A model generated the notes under the pieces. That model worked only from the letters and a program-made list of their open reading frames with translations, ran no database searches and was not told the DNA's origin. Below are positions 30,653 through 38,065 of a DNA stretch of 64,000 nucleotides, piece after piece (the first letter of the stretch is position 1; each line of letters opens with the position of its first letter). Source of the stretch: Synechococcus sp. A18-25c (lineage in GTDB: Bacteria > Cyanobacteriota > Cyanobacteriia > PCC-6307 > Cyanobiaceae); NCBI RefSeq assembly GCF_014280035.1, contig NZ_CP047957.1:682001-746000 (forward strand), written 5' to 3'. The translations under genes were made by a program, and so were the position numbers.

Positions 30653-32290
30653 TCACCGCACGGTGCCGAGAACCTGCCGCTCCAATGGGGCTCCTGTGCG
30701 CAGATCGTCTCCCTCCAGGATCAGCTCGGCCTTGTCATTCAGGTGAAAACGCAGTTTCAGGCAGTCTTCACCGGGTTGCCCAGGAGGCACCAGTGGCAGC
30801 TCACAGGTGATGCCGTCACGGCGGTTGACGTTGGTCCAGCTTTCGCTGGTTTCCAGCACCTGCGGCAGACCGTCGACCATCACCACTTCGTGGCGCATGT
30901 GTGGTTGCGCTTCCCCCAGAACCAGTTCAACAATTGTCTGGTCAGGGTTGCTGGCGCTCAGAACGAGCTCCAGCGGCTGGCTCGAAGGCCAGGGCTGGCC
31001 ACGCATAAACAAGGGGTGCCAGTGATGGGCATGGCTGCGTCGGTTCCAGCAGCGCAATGAAATTCCTTTCTGGAGCAGATCTTGCAGGCGCACTCCAGGC
31101 GTGAGGCTCAGGGCCCCTTTGGCAACGGCCGCCATGGGTGGTGGGGTGAGCATCGGTGTCGAGGGCAGGGCCTGCTCCAGCCACTGCTTCAGCTGGGGTA
31201 GGTGGGCCCCGCCGCCCACCAGTACGACAGCATCCAGATCCTCACGGCGGCAGCCCTTGAGTTCGGCCTCCTTCAGGGTTTGCTCCAGCAGCCCTTCGAG
31301 TGCTGTGAATAATCCCCGATCGCTCAGCAGCTGACTGAAGGTCTGTCGGTCCATGCGCAGCTGCACAGGGTGTTCTAAATCCCTGCTGCTCGCTAGTTCG
31401 ATGAGTGTTTCACGCTCGGATCGATCGCTGTCGCTCAGCCGACACTTCAGGCGTTCCGCTGCATTGAGCAGTGCGATTAGCCCATCGCCCTCACCAGGCA
31501 GTCCTTCCGGTTGCAATGCATCGAGGATCCAGCGGTCGAAATCCCGACCTCCGAGGTTGATTCCTGCTTTCCCCAGCACTGTTGCCTGTCGCAGGGTCTG
31601 ACGGCTGTCCCTCAGGTCTTTTCCGCGAAAGCGAAGAAGCTGAGCCAAGGGCGCCGCACGGCCTTCTCCCCCCTCGAGGGCCACCAACGACAGGTCAAGG
31701 GTGCCCCCCCCAAGATCCACCACCAAGAGCTTGGATCCCGCCGCAAGGCCTGCACCCAGAGCCGCGGCTGTGGGCTCATCCACGAGCGCAACCTCACCCA
31801 CATCCATGGGGGCACAGGCTTGAACAAGCCAGTCGCAATAGGCAGCTCCCTGGTCCACAGGGGCGGTGAGCACCAGGCGTTCGATGGTGAGTTCAGGAGG
31901 CATGCGCTTCCAGATCTCAAGAAGCAGTCGAGCACCAGCCTGCTCAGGACTCAAACGATGCGACGTCGTCTCGGCGATTGCGGCTTGACCGATCTGTCGT
32001 TTGAAGTCGCGATGCAACTGGGGGGCATCGCGCTCATTCAGGCCCCCTTCGAGCACCTGACGACCCACCAGAACCGCTCCGTCACCAGCATGTTCGGCCC
32101 AGATCAGAGATGGGACCGACCCTTGTTCGCGCGAGATGGCGGGCAGCTCGAGCAGTTCGATCTGCGCCTGGTTGGCGCGTTGGAAGGCCACCACCGTGGT
32201 GGAGCTGCCAAGGTCGATGGCCAGGGTTCCGATGCAAGCGGGTGGATCGGAAAGATGAAGGTTTTGTTCGCCAGCAGGGGTCTTGACCAC
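30653..32290 (-). CDS. Divergent Hsp70 (DnaK-like) protein
   Basis: A 545-residue protein with an Hsp70/actin-type ATPase domain: phosphate-1 motif LAIDLGSSTTVVAFQ, VDEPTAAALGAGLA, phosphate-2 motif LLVVDLGGGTLDLSLV, and the adenosine motif VVLVGGGAHLPQLKQWLE. The C-terminal part (from about residue 400) is a shortened substrate-binding-like beta domain without the usual alpha lid, about 90 residues shorter than DnaK. It is therefore not the housekeeping DnaK. It is linked to a membrane-anchored partner gene 19 bases downstream. Confidence 0.88.
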   Translation of the reverse strand: MVKTPAGEQNLHLSDPPACIGTLAIDLGSSTTVVAFQRANQAQIELLELPAISREQGSVPSLIWAEHAGDGAVLVGRQVLEGGLNERDAPQLHRDFKRQIGQAAIAETTSHRLSPEQAGARLLLEIWKRMPPELTIERLVLTAPVDQGAAYCDWLVQACAPMDVGEVALVDEPTAAALGAGLAAGSKLLVVDLGGGTLDLSLVALEGGEGRAAPLAQLLRFRGKDLRDSRQTLRQATVLGKAGINLGGRDFDRWILDALQPEGLPGEGDGLIALLNAAERLKCRLSDSDRSERETLIELASSRDLEHPVQLRMDRQTFSQLLSDRGLFTALEGLLEQTLKEAELKGCRREDLDAVVLVGGGAHLPQLKQWLEQALPSTPMLTPPPMAAVAKGALSLTPGVRLQDLLQKGISLRCWNRRSHAHHWHPLFMRGQPWPSSQPLELVLSASNPDQTIVELVLGEAQPHMRHEVVMVDGLPQVLETSESWTNVNRRDGITCELPLVPPGQPGEDCLKLRFHLNDKAELILEGDDLRTGAPLERQVLGTVR

Positions 32291-32335
32291 CGCTATGGGC
32301 AGGTTGGGGACAGGTCGAGGCTACGGGGACCAACG

Positions 32336-32620
32336 ATGGATCGGTTAAGACGGCTGGTGTTTTCCTTTTATCGGGAAGACCCCGAGATCGAAGCGGAGCT
32401 GGAACCGCTGCGGGATTGCCGCATGTCTCGAAGTTGGGGCACCATTCGTGTCGAGTGCGTCGATGCCCAGCATCTCGAGGAGGTCAGTGCACTGCTCAGT
32501 CACCTGCGCCGTCCCCTGGTTGCGATGGGGCTGGGTCGACAGATCATTCTGCGGGTGCCAGGACGGCCTCAACGCTGCTACCCAATGCGCATTCCCTTTC
32601 ACAGCGATCTCTTCTCGTAG
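32336..32620 (+). CDS. Conserved-looking hypothetical protein upstream of rpoZ
   Basis: A 94-residue protein from ATG 32336 (MDRLRRLVFSFYREDPEIEA). It has a charged N-terminal half and a basic C-terminal half (RQIILRVPGRPQRCYPMRI). No membrane segment or catalytic motif is visible. It starts 45 bases after the divergent hsp70 start and ends 24 bases before rpoZ, so it may be co-transcribed with rpoZ. I do not recognise the family. Confidence 0.65.
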   Translation: MDRLRRLVFSFYREDPEIEAELEPLRDCRMSRSWGTIRVECVDAQHLEEVSALLSHLRRPLVAMGLGRQIILRVPGRPQRCYPMRIPFHSDLFS

Positions 32621-32644
32621 AATTAAGAATTACTGGGTTTGGGC

Positions 32645-32872
32645 ATGCTCACTGCCGGAGTGGATCATCAGGACCTCGCCAAGCGCGGAGAAAGCCTGAT
32701 CCGTCAGTCCAGCAACCGCTATCTGACGACAGTGCGGATTGCCTTTCGCGCCAAGCAGCGTCGCTTTGATGACTTCGACGGGCTCTTGGAAGAGTCCAGT
32801 GTCAAGCCGGTGCAACGCGCCATTGTTGAACTCAGCGATGAGCAAGACCAGCCTGACCTTCTGCCTGGATGA
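32645..32872 (+). CDS. rpoZ: RNA polymerase omega subunit
   Basis: A 75-residue cyanobacterial omega subunit. The segments [40 protein letters not shown] and [19 protein letters not shown] are characteristic. The start ATG 32645 gives the usual length; a TTG two codons earlier is possible. Its stop overlaps the next ATG by four bases (ATGA), so it is translationally coupled to the DUF1818 gene. Confidence 0.97.
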   Translation: MLTAGVDHQDLAKRGESLIRQSSNRYLTTVRIAFRAKQRRFDDFDGLLEESSVKPVQRAIVELSDEQDQPDLLPG

Positions 32873-33249
32873 TTCAGCAGGAGGGGCCGGGCTGGAGGTT
32901 GGCCCGTGATCCGCAGCGTTCAGGCTTCCCCGTGCTGATTGGAGGGGAAACCTGGGCTCTGGAACTTACCGAGACGGAAGCCTGCGCGTTGGCTTCCGTT
33001 TTGCGAAAACTTGTCGATCAGCACAGGTGCATCAGGGATCAGTTGATGCCGGATGAGGCGATCACGCTTGAGTTGGAGAACTCAGAGTGGTGGGCATGCC
33101 TGGATGGAGACTGCTCCACTTGGTCTTTGAGGGTGATTTTGAGTGCTGGCTCCTCCGGAGTCCGTGGCTTGGAAGTGCGCTGGCCGGCGCCCGCCGCTCA
33201 GGCGATGGCCGCGGCGATGAGAACCATGTGGGACAGCTGTCATGATTAG
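32869..33249 (+). CDS. DUF1818 family protein
   Basis: A 126-residue protein. The N-terminal [31 protein letters not shown], read in parts, and the later [21 protein letters not shown] fit the cyanobacterial DUF1818 family, which is structurally whirly-like as I recall and of unknown role. It overlaps the rpoZ stop by four bases. That constant link with rpoZ hints at a transcription-related function, but this is inference. Confidence 0.8.
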   Translation: MIQQEGPGWRLARDPQRSGFPVLIGGETWALELTETEACALASVLRKLVDQHRCIRDQLMPDEAITLELENSEWWACLDGDCSTWSLRVILSAGSSGVRGLEVRWPAPAAQAMAAAMRTMWDSCHD

Positions 33250-33600
33250 GGCAGCTAATGAATCGTCTCTGATTGATTTTCCCCGGAGATTCCCCATGAC
33301 TCTGGGATGGTTTTCCACAGGCTTGGTACTTAGTTGGTCCATTCGATGGGGCTCTGTGGAAAACCCGCTTTGCGGTTGGTTGGTTGGTTGACGAATGTTC
33401 GACCTGCCTCTTCTGGCTTGACTCGTGAAAATCGCAGGCTGGAAACAGTTCCAGCTGCTGAAGTCTTGATGTGAGACGGCTTGAGAAGAGGCTTTTTCGG
33501 CGCCTTGACTCCGGCGCCGGGATGTGGAGAACTAGTGCTCACTTGAGCGATACGAATGCAAGGAATTGGGCGGTTCCAAGGTTCACAGGCCAAAACGTCC
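33250..33600. other. Non-coding interval with inverted repeat, GGTT repeats and hairpin
   Basis: No convincing gene. It holds the 12-bp inverted repeat with DnaA-box-like arms (33309-33365), a (GGTT)4 run (33374-33389) and a 7-bp GC hairpin (33498-33504 with 33513-33519) that has no U-run after it. The concentration of structure is unusual for this compact genome. A non-coding RNA cannot be excluded. Confidence 0.5.
33309..33365. repeat. Perfect 12-bp inverted repeat carrying two DnaA-box-like motifs
   Basis: GGTTTTCCACAG (33309-33320) and CTGTGGAAAACC (33354-33365) are exact reverse complements separated by 33 bases. Each arm contains TTTTCCACA, the form of DnaA box known from cyanobacterial origins. 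No dnaA or dnaN gene is in the window, so this is not shown to be an origin. Confidence 0.6.
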
Positions 33601-33870
33601 ATGTCGGCGCAGGCGCAGCAGCTCCGCCTGTCGTCCACGGAGGCCGGCCTGCCAGAGAATTCAGCAGTGAGCTTTCACTCCGAACTCCCTCAGCCCCTTC
33701 AGCAAGCGATGGTGAGTTTCATTGAGCGCTGCCCCAACTGGGATCAATACCGCCTCGTGCAAGCGGCTCTCGCCGGCTTCCTGATTCAAAATGGAGTGGA
33801 ATCCCGTGAGATCACCCGCCTTTATGTGGGCAACATGTTTTGCCGTGATTCCCTCACCCACGGCGTCTGA
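33601..33870 (+). CDS. DUF2811 family protein
   Basis: An 89-residue protein from ATG 33601; another ATG lies 15 codons upstream. The core VSFHSELPQPLQQAMVSFIE, CPNWDQYRLVQAALAGFLIQ and REITRLYVGNMFCRDSL matches DUF2811, a small cyanobacterial family without known function. Its 3' end overlaps the convergent membrane-protein gene by 49 bases. Confidence 0.82.
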   Translation: MSAQAQQLRLSSTEAGLPENSAVSFHSELPQPLQQAMVSFIERCPNWDQYRLVQAALAGFLIQNGVESREITRLYVGNMFCRDSLTHGV

Positions 33871-34628
33871 GTGCGGCAGCTGGCCATCAGCAACAGGGCG
33901 CTGATCGGGAGACTGAGAAGAAGGCCGAGACAAGCACCCATTAAGCCGAGCAGATTGATCCCGAGGAGAAGTCCCAGCAGCGCCAAAACCTTCAGCCGAT
34001 TGGTCTGAACCAATCGGCGGCTGTGTTCCATTGCTGCCAGCGGGCGGTGGCCGTGATGCACCAGCAGGGGCAGCGCCAGAGATTGCCCCAAGGTCCAGAT
34101 GGCCAAGGCCGTACCTCCTAGGAACAGAATCAAGTTGGAGAAAACGCCGCTGTGGCCAGCCACCACAGCGCTGGCCACCCGAATCAGATTCATCGCTCCG
34201 ATCAGAATCACGCCTTCGAGCAGTGCCAGGGCAGCGGTCTGTTTGAACACCCAAAGCAGCTGCCGGTTTGATGGCGGATCTGCGCCAGATTCGTTCGACG
34301 ACCCAGGAGGAAGAAGCCTGTCCGCAAGACGCAGAAGGGCGACGAGCGGAATCAGGGCTGTTGGAATGCTGATCACCAACAGCAAATCCCCGAGCGTGGC
34401 GAGCCTCCAGTGGCTGCTCTGCTGAAGATCCCTGGCGATCACCCCAAAGCCCGTCAAGATCACCAGCATCAGCGCGGTCAGACCGACAAACCGCCAGGGG
34501 GCCTGACTGAAACCGATCCAGGCCCGAGGAATGATTGTGGTGATGGGGAGTCGCTCGATCGGCTGACGCCCCGCGTTGTCAACGGAGTTCGCCAAGGCGT
34601 TCGAGCAGATCGCGGGCGATCGTTTCAT
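33822..34628 (-). CDS. Polytopic membrane protein, unknown family
   Basis: A 268-residue protein with about six hydrophobic segments, for example VGLTALMLVILTGFGVIA, LLLVISIPTALIPLVALL, NLILFLGGTALAIWTLG and LLGLLLGINLLGLMGACLGLLLSLPISALLLMA. The overall pattern recalls DUF975-type proteins, but I am not certain. The only good start codon is ATG 34628, which overlaps the upstream EVE gene by 50 bases. At its other end it overlaps the convergent DUF2811 gene by 49 bases. Confidence 0.7.
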   Translation of the reverse strand: MKRSPAICSNALANSVDNAGRQPIERLPITTIIPRAWIGFSQAPWRFVGLTALMLVILTGFGVIARDLQQSSHWRLATLGDLLLVISIPTALIPLVALLRLADRLLPPGSSNESGADPPSNRQLLWVFKQTAALALLEGVILIGAMNLIRVASAVVAGHSGVFSNLILFLGGTALAIWTLGQSLALPLLVHHGHRPLAAMEHSRRLVQTNRLKVLALLGLLLGINLLGLMGACLGLLLSLPISALLLMASCRTQTPWVRESRQNMLPT

Positions 34629-35040
34629 CCACGGGAAGGATGGATAGCCGGTTGCCGCGACGCACCACAGCGAGTTGATCAGGCTCGTAGGCCTGGCGGA
34701 GATCCTCGAGGCTCAGCATTGTCTGGAATCGGCCGCGATAAGCAAGGCGCACACAGTCCCAACGTGGTGCCTCGGGTTTCGAGGCGGCGTCGTGGTATTT
34801 CGATGAAGGATCGAATTGGGTGGGATCCACCAGGCCTGTTTCCACCACGTCCATGAGGCCAACAATCCCCGGCGGCTTGCAGTTGGAGTGATAGAAAAAT
34901 GCCTGGTCACCCACTGCCATTGTGCGCATGAAGTTGCGCGCCTGATAGTTGCGGATGCCGTCCCAAAGCGTGGTCTGTTCCTTCTGAAGATGATCGATCC
35001 CGTAGACGTCGGGTTCGCTTTTCATCAGCCAGTAGGCCAC
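34579..35040 (-). CDS. EVE-domain protein
   Basis: A 153-residue protein, almost entirely an EVE domain (PUA-like fold, thymocyte nuclear protein 1 family), which binds modified bases in DNA or RNA. The motifs AYWLMKSEPDVYGIDHL, LWDGIRNYQARNFMR, FYHSNCKPPGIVGLMDVVE and SKYHDAASKPEAPRWDCV are clear. It lies 24 bases after murD on the same strand. The role in bacteria is not settled. Confidence 0.93.
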   Translation of the reverse strand: MAYWLMKSEPDVYGIDHLQKEQTTLWDGIRNYQARNFMRTMAVGDQAFFYHSNCKPPGIVGLMDVVETGLVDPTQFDPSSKYHDAASKPEAPRWDCVRLAYRGRFQTMLSLEDLRQAYEPDQLAVVRRGNRLSILPVDETIARDLLERLGELR

Positions 35041-35064
35041 AGGATCCGGGAGGCTTCGCTCAGC

Positions 35065-36444
35065 CTAGGCCGCTTGTCTGGAAGCAATCAGCGATCGGAA
35101 ATGATCTCCGCGTGCTTCGAAATCCACGTACTGATCGAAGCTGGCACAGGCGGGTGACAGCAACAGGCTTGCTGCCTTCTGCTCTTCAGCCAGCGTCAAC
35201 CCATGGTCAAGGGACGCCTCCAGACCCTCGAACATCGCCACAGCGCCTGAAAACGAGCTGCTTGCAATCAGTGCGCGCAGTTCTTCGGCGCCAGCTCCAA
35301 ACAACACCACAGCACTGCAGCGCTGATTGATGAGCTGCAGCCAGTCCCGAGCGTCGCCTTGCTTGGTTTGTCCGCCGGCCAAGAGCACCACGGGAGCCGT
35401 CACGGAGCGCAGGCCGACGGCTGCGGCGTCGTAATTGGTGGCTTTGCTGTCGTTGAAGACTGCCACGTCGTGCACGCAACCGAGCGGTTCGAGCCGGTGA
35501 GGCACGCCAGGGAAACTGCGCAGGGCCGCTTCAATGCAGTCCGGCAACAGTCCGGCCTCCAGTGCAGCCGCTGTGACCAGAAGCATGTTCTGACGGTTGT
35601 GCGCTCCCGGCATCGGCAGAGCGTCAGCGCTGAAAAGTCGCTCCTTGCCGCGACACACCCAGTCGTCCGAGCTGATCCTCAGGTCGCTGTTCTTGCTCTC
35701 GGCCTGAGTGCTGATCCAGCGAACCTGGGGATGCTGCCACTGGTTTCGGTTGCTGCTGATGTCGGGATCATCTCCGTTGAGCAGCGCCAGCTCGGAGCGT
35801 TCCAGCAGCCCACGCTTAATCGAGCGGTAAACCTCCAGCGTTCCATGCCGTTCCAGATGGTCAGGAGTCAGCGTTGTCCAGATGCCGATCCGGGGCGCTA
35901 CCTCGGGGGCTGCTTCGATCTGGTAGCTGCTCATCTCCATCACCACCCAATCGGGTGAGGGTGTTGATCCGTCCTGGCAGGCCAGGGCGAGTTCCGCTGC
36001 TGAGAAGCCAACATTGCCTGCCATCGGTGCCTCGAGGCCTGCCTGGGTGAGCACGTGGTGCAGCAGGTGGGTGACGGTGGTCTTGCCGTTGGTGCCTGTG
36101 ATGCCGATCCAGGGGCAATGGCCAAGCGCCTGCCAGGCGATCGCCATCTCTCCTCGGATGGTCACACCCTGTGCACGCAGGGCTTCGAGGGTTGGATGGG
36201 TCCAGGAAATCCCAGGGCTGATCACAACTTGCTCGATCGCGGCGAGCCAGGGCTCGAATTGGGCGAGTTCCAGCGCTTGCCCGAGCTTGACCTCGATCCC
36301 TTGCTCGTTCAGGGCCTTGGCTTTGCGCTGGGCCGCTGCGTCATCGGCATGCTCCAGCACGATGACCTCAGCACCCTGCGCCTTGAGCAGCCGTGCGGCA
36401 CCGACTCCCGAGCGTCCGAGCCCGACGACGATGGTGCAGCTCAT
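35065..36444 (-). CDS. murD: UDP-N-acetylmuramoyl-L-alanine:D-glutamate ligase
   Basis: The cytoplasmic peptidoglycan precursor ligase, 459 residues. It has an N-terminal Rossmann-like domain (IVVGLGRSGVGAARLL), the Mur ligase P-loop WIGITGTNGKTTVTHLL, and the C-terminal motifs FNDSKATNYDA and LLAGGQTKQGD. All expected blocks are present. It is followed by the EVE gene, and the tRNA-Val gene lies 28 bases upstream on the same strand. Confidence 0.98.
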   Translation of the reverse strand: MSCTIVVGLGRSGVGAARLLKAQGAEVIVLEHADDAAAQRKAKALNEQGIEVKLGQALELAQFEPWLAAIEQVVISPGISWTHPTLEALRAQGVTIRGEMAIAWQALGHCPWIGITGTNGKTTVTHLLHHVLTQAGLEAPMAGNVGFSAAELALACQDGSTPSPDWVVMEMSSYQIEAAPEVAPRIGIWTTLTPDHLERHGTLEVYRSIKRGLLERSELALLNGDDPDISSNRNQWQHPQVRWISTQAESKNSDLRISSDDWVCRGKERLFSADALPMPGAHNRQNMLLVTAAALEAGLLPDCIEAALRSFPGVPHRLEPLGCVHDVAVFNDSKATNYDAAAVGLRSVTAPVVLLAGGQTKQGDARDWLQLINQRCSAVVLFGAGAEELRALIASSSFSGAVAMFEGLEASLDHGLTLAEEQKAASLLLSPACASFDQYVDFEARGDHFRSLIASRQAA

Positions 36445-36472
36445 GGCCTGACTCCTGTTCCCACAAGGGAAA

Positions 36473-36544
36473 TGGGCGATACTGGAATCGAACCAGTGAC
36501 TCCTACCGTGTCAAGGTAGTGCTCTACCTCTGAGCTAATCGCCC
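36473..36544 (-). tRNA. tRNA-Val (anticodon GAC)
   Basis: Read on the minus strand, the acceptor stem GGGCGAT pairs with ATCGCCC. The D arm contains TAGCTCAGAGGTAGAGCA. The anticodon stem CTACC/GGTAG holds the loop TTGACAC with anticodon GAC, and the T arm is CTGGTTCGATTCCAG. It is 72 bases including discriminator A; the CCA end is not encoded. Confidence 0.97.
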
Positions 36545-36617
36545 GAAAGTTCACCCTTGAAGTGAATTCCCAATTCGGCTGAGATTCCCTCAACCGGACT
36601 CGACTGAAGTTAGCAGC

Positions 36618-37397
36618 TCACCGGCGCAGCATTTCCACCCGCCAGCGATCACGTTTGGTCAGCTGCAGGCTCAAGACCTCCACGCTGCCTCGGTCCTGAA
36701 GTTGGAGACAATCACCCACTTTCAGATCGCGGCTGGCCTGTCGCACGGGTTGCCAGTTCAGCCGAAGCCGGCCCTCGCGAATCTGCCGAGTCACTTTGGC
36801 CCGTGACAGGCCGAATCCAGCCGATGCAATGGCATCCAGCCGGCAGGAGGCTTCCACGCTATGGAACTTTTTCGAAGCTCTCTGGGCTGGCCACTGCAGC
36901 TGCTCGATCGTCACAGCTTCCACCAAGAGGGGAACGTCACGGACTTGCCCGGTTCGACCGTCTAGCTGTGATGCCGCTTCCGGTGTGCAGACCGCTTGAG
37001 CCCCACGGTCACCCCGCAGCCAGAGATCGCCGATGGACTCTGCTGTCGCCCCCAGTTCGATCAGGGCCTTTCGCATGTCGTCAGGCTCGGCTCGGTCGAA
37101 CAGAAAGTTGCCTTCGAGGCGCAGACCTGCCATGGGAGCCGGCGACGGAGAGGACTCCTGATCGCTACGGCTCAATTGCAGACGGCAGCGCTCTGCGTCA
37201 GCACGCCCTCCATCCCGCACAAGCCGCAGTTCGCTGAGGGTCTCCAAACGCCGTGCTTCCTCCAGCTCAGGTCCGCTTAGGAAGGGGCTCCAGCAGGGTT
37301 GCCAGGTGCGCAAGGTCTCCTCGGCCTGGTCAAGCAGTTGCGCCATCGTTTCGGGATGGAGGGCGCCGTCGAGCAGTTGATCGCGGGGGAGACTCAT
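36618..37397 (-). CDS. Photosystem II S4-domain protein (YlmH-like)
   Basis: A 259-residue RNA-binding protein. The C-terminal S4 domain is visible in RLDAIASAGFGLSRAKVTRQ and GRLRLNWQPVRQASRDLKVGD. The upstream part matches the YlmH-type N-terminal region (LEGNFLFDRAEPDDMRKALI and IGDLWLRGDRGAQAV). The cyanobacterial family is annotated as a photosystem II S4 protein (TIGR03069), but the direct target is not known to me. It overlaps the next upstream gene by four bases (ATGA). Confidence 0.88.
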   Translation of the reverse strand: MSLPRDQLLDGALHPETMAQLLDQAEETLRTWQPCWSPFLSGPELEEARRLETLSELRLVRDGGRADAERCRLQLSRSDQESSPSPAPMAGLRLEGNFLFDRAEPDDMRKALIELGATAESIGDLWLRGDRGAQAVCTPEAASQLDGRTGQVRDVPLLVEAVTIEQLQWPAQRASKKFHSVEASCRLDAIASAGFGLSRAKVTRQIREGRLRLNWQPVRQASRDLKVGDCLQLQDRGSVEVLSLQLTKRDRWRVEMLRR

Positions 37398-37948
37398 AGC
37401 TCGCTGAGGCGCACCACTTGCTGGGGGCGTGTCTTCTGGACCAATTGCCAGGGCACTTCTCGTCCAGCGGGTGTTTCCAGCAACAGCAACCAGAGTTGTT
37501 CTTGGTGACGGTTGCGGAGGATGCGCACGCCGTCTTCGTTTTCCGATGGAACGCTGGCTGCGGCGGCGTAGCTACCCATCAGGCCCGACCCCATGCCCAG
37601 CAGTCCGCCGATCAGGGCTTCTCCGATCGGCCCGAATTGGGAGAAGGTGTCGAGAGTGGTGATCTGCGTGAAGGTGAGACCGGCCATGAACCCGAACGGC
37701 AGCAGCCAGCGCGACATCGACTTCTGACGTCGGTTCCTAGCAATGCTTGGGTTCAGCAGTTCAACTTGCTCCATGGGTTCAGGAGTGAGCACTCCCTGGC
37801 CAGGATCCCCTTGGTCGGGTGCTACCAGGGCCACACGGGTTAAAGGGACGCCAGCGTCCTGCAGCGATTCATAGAGAGTCTCGGCGGAGGCGCGTTCCTT
37901 GAGCACCAGGACGCAGGCAGGCATGAGCGAATCGGTGCGGGCCGCCAT
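37394..37948 (-). CDS. Hypothetical protein with glycine-rich membrane segment
   Basis: A 184-residue protein. The N-terminal third looks like a small alpha/beta domain (ACVLVLKERASAETLYESLQ). A hydrophobic central part follows: WLLPFGFMAGLTFTQI, then the glycine-rich GEALIGGLLGMGSGLMGSYAAAA, about residues 108-130, which could form a glycine-zipper-type helix. The C-terminal part is soluble. Its stop overlaps the S4-protein start by four bases. I do not recognise the family. Confidence 0.7.
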   Translation of the reverse strand: MAARTDSLMPACVLVLKERASAETLYESLQDAGVPLTRVALVAPDQGDPGQGVLTPEPMEQVELLNPSIARNRRQKSMSRWLLPFGFMAGLTFTQITTLDTFSQFGPIGEALIGGLLGMGSGLMGSYAAAASVPSENEDGVRILRNRHQEQLWLLLLETPAGREVPWQLVQKTRPQQVVRLSEL

Positions 37949-38065
37949 TCTCCATGGTGGAGCTGATCGTTGGTGGGTTTTTGGAGCCTTGCAAGGGCAT
38001 TCCGGCGCTGGGGTGCTGATCGGGCCGATCTCTAAAGTGAATGACGGCTTTTTCCCCGCCGCTGG

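Noticed and set aside
33309-33365. DnaA-box pair considered as the chromosomal origin
   Set aside because: Only two boxes, no AT-rich unwinding region and no dnaA or dnaN nearby; reported only as a regulatory or structural lead.
33498-33519. GC-rich hairpin considered as a terminator
   Set aside because: The T-run lies before the stem on the plus strand and there is no U-run after it on either strand.
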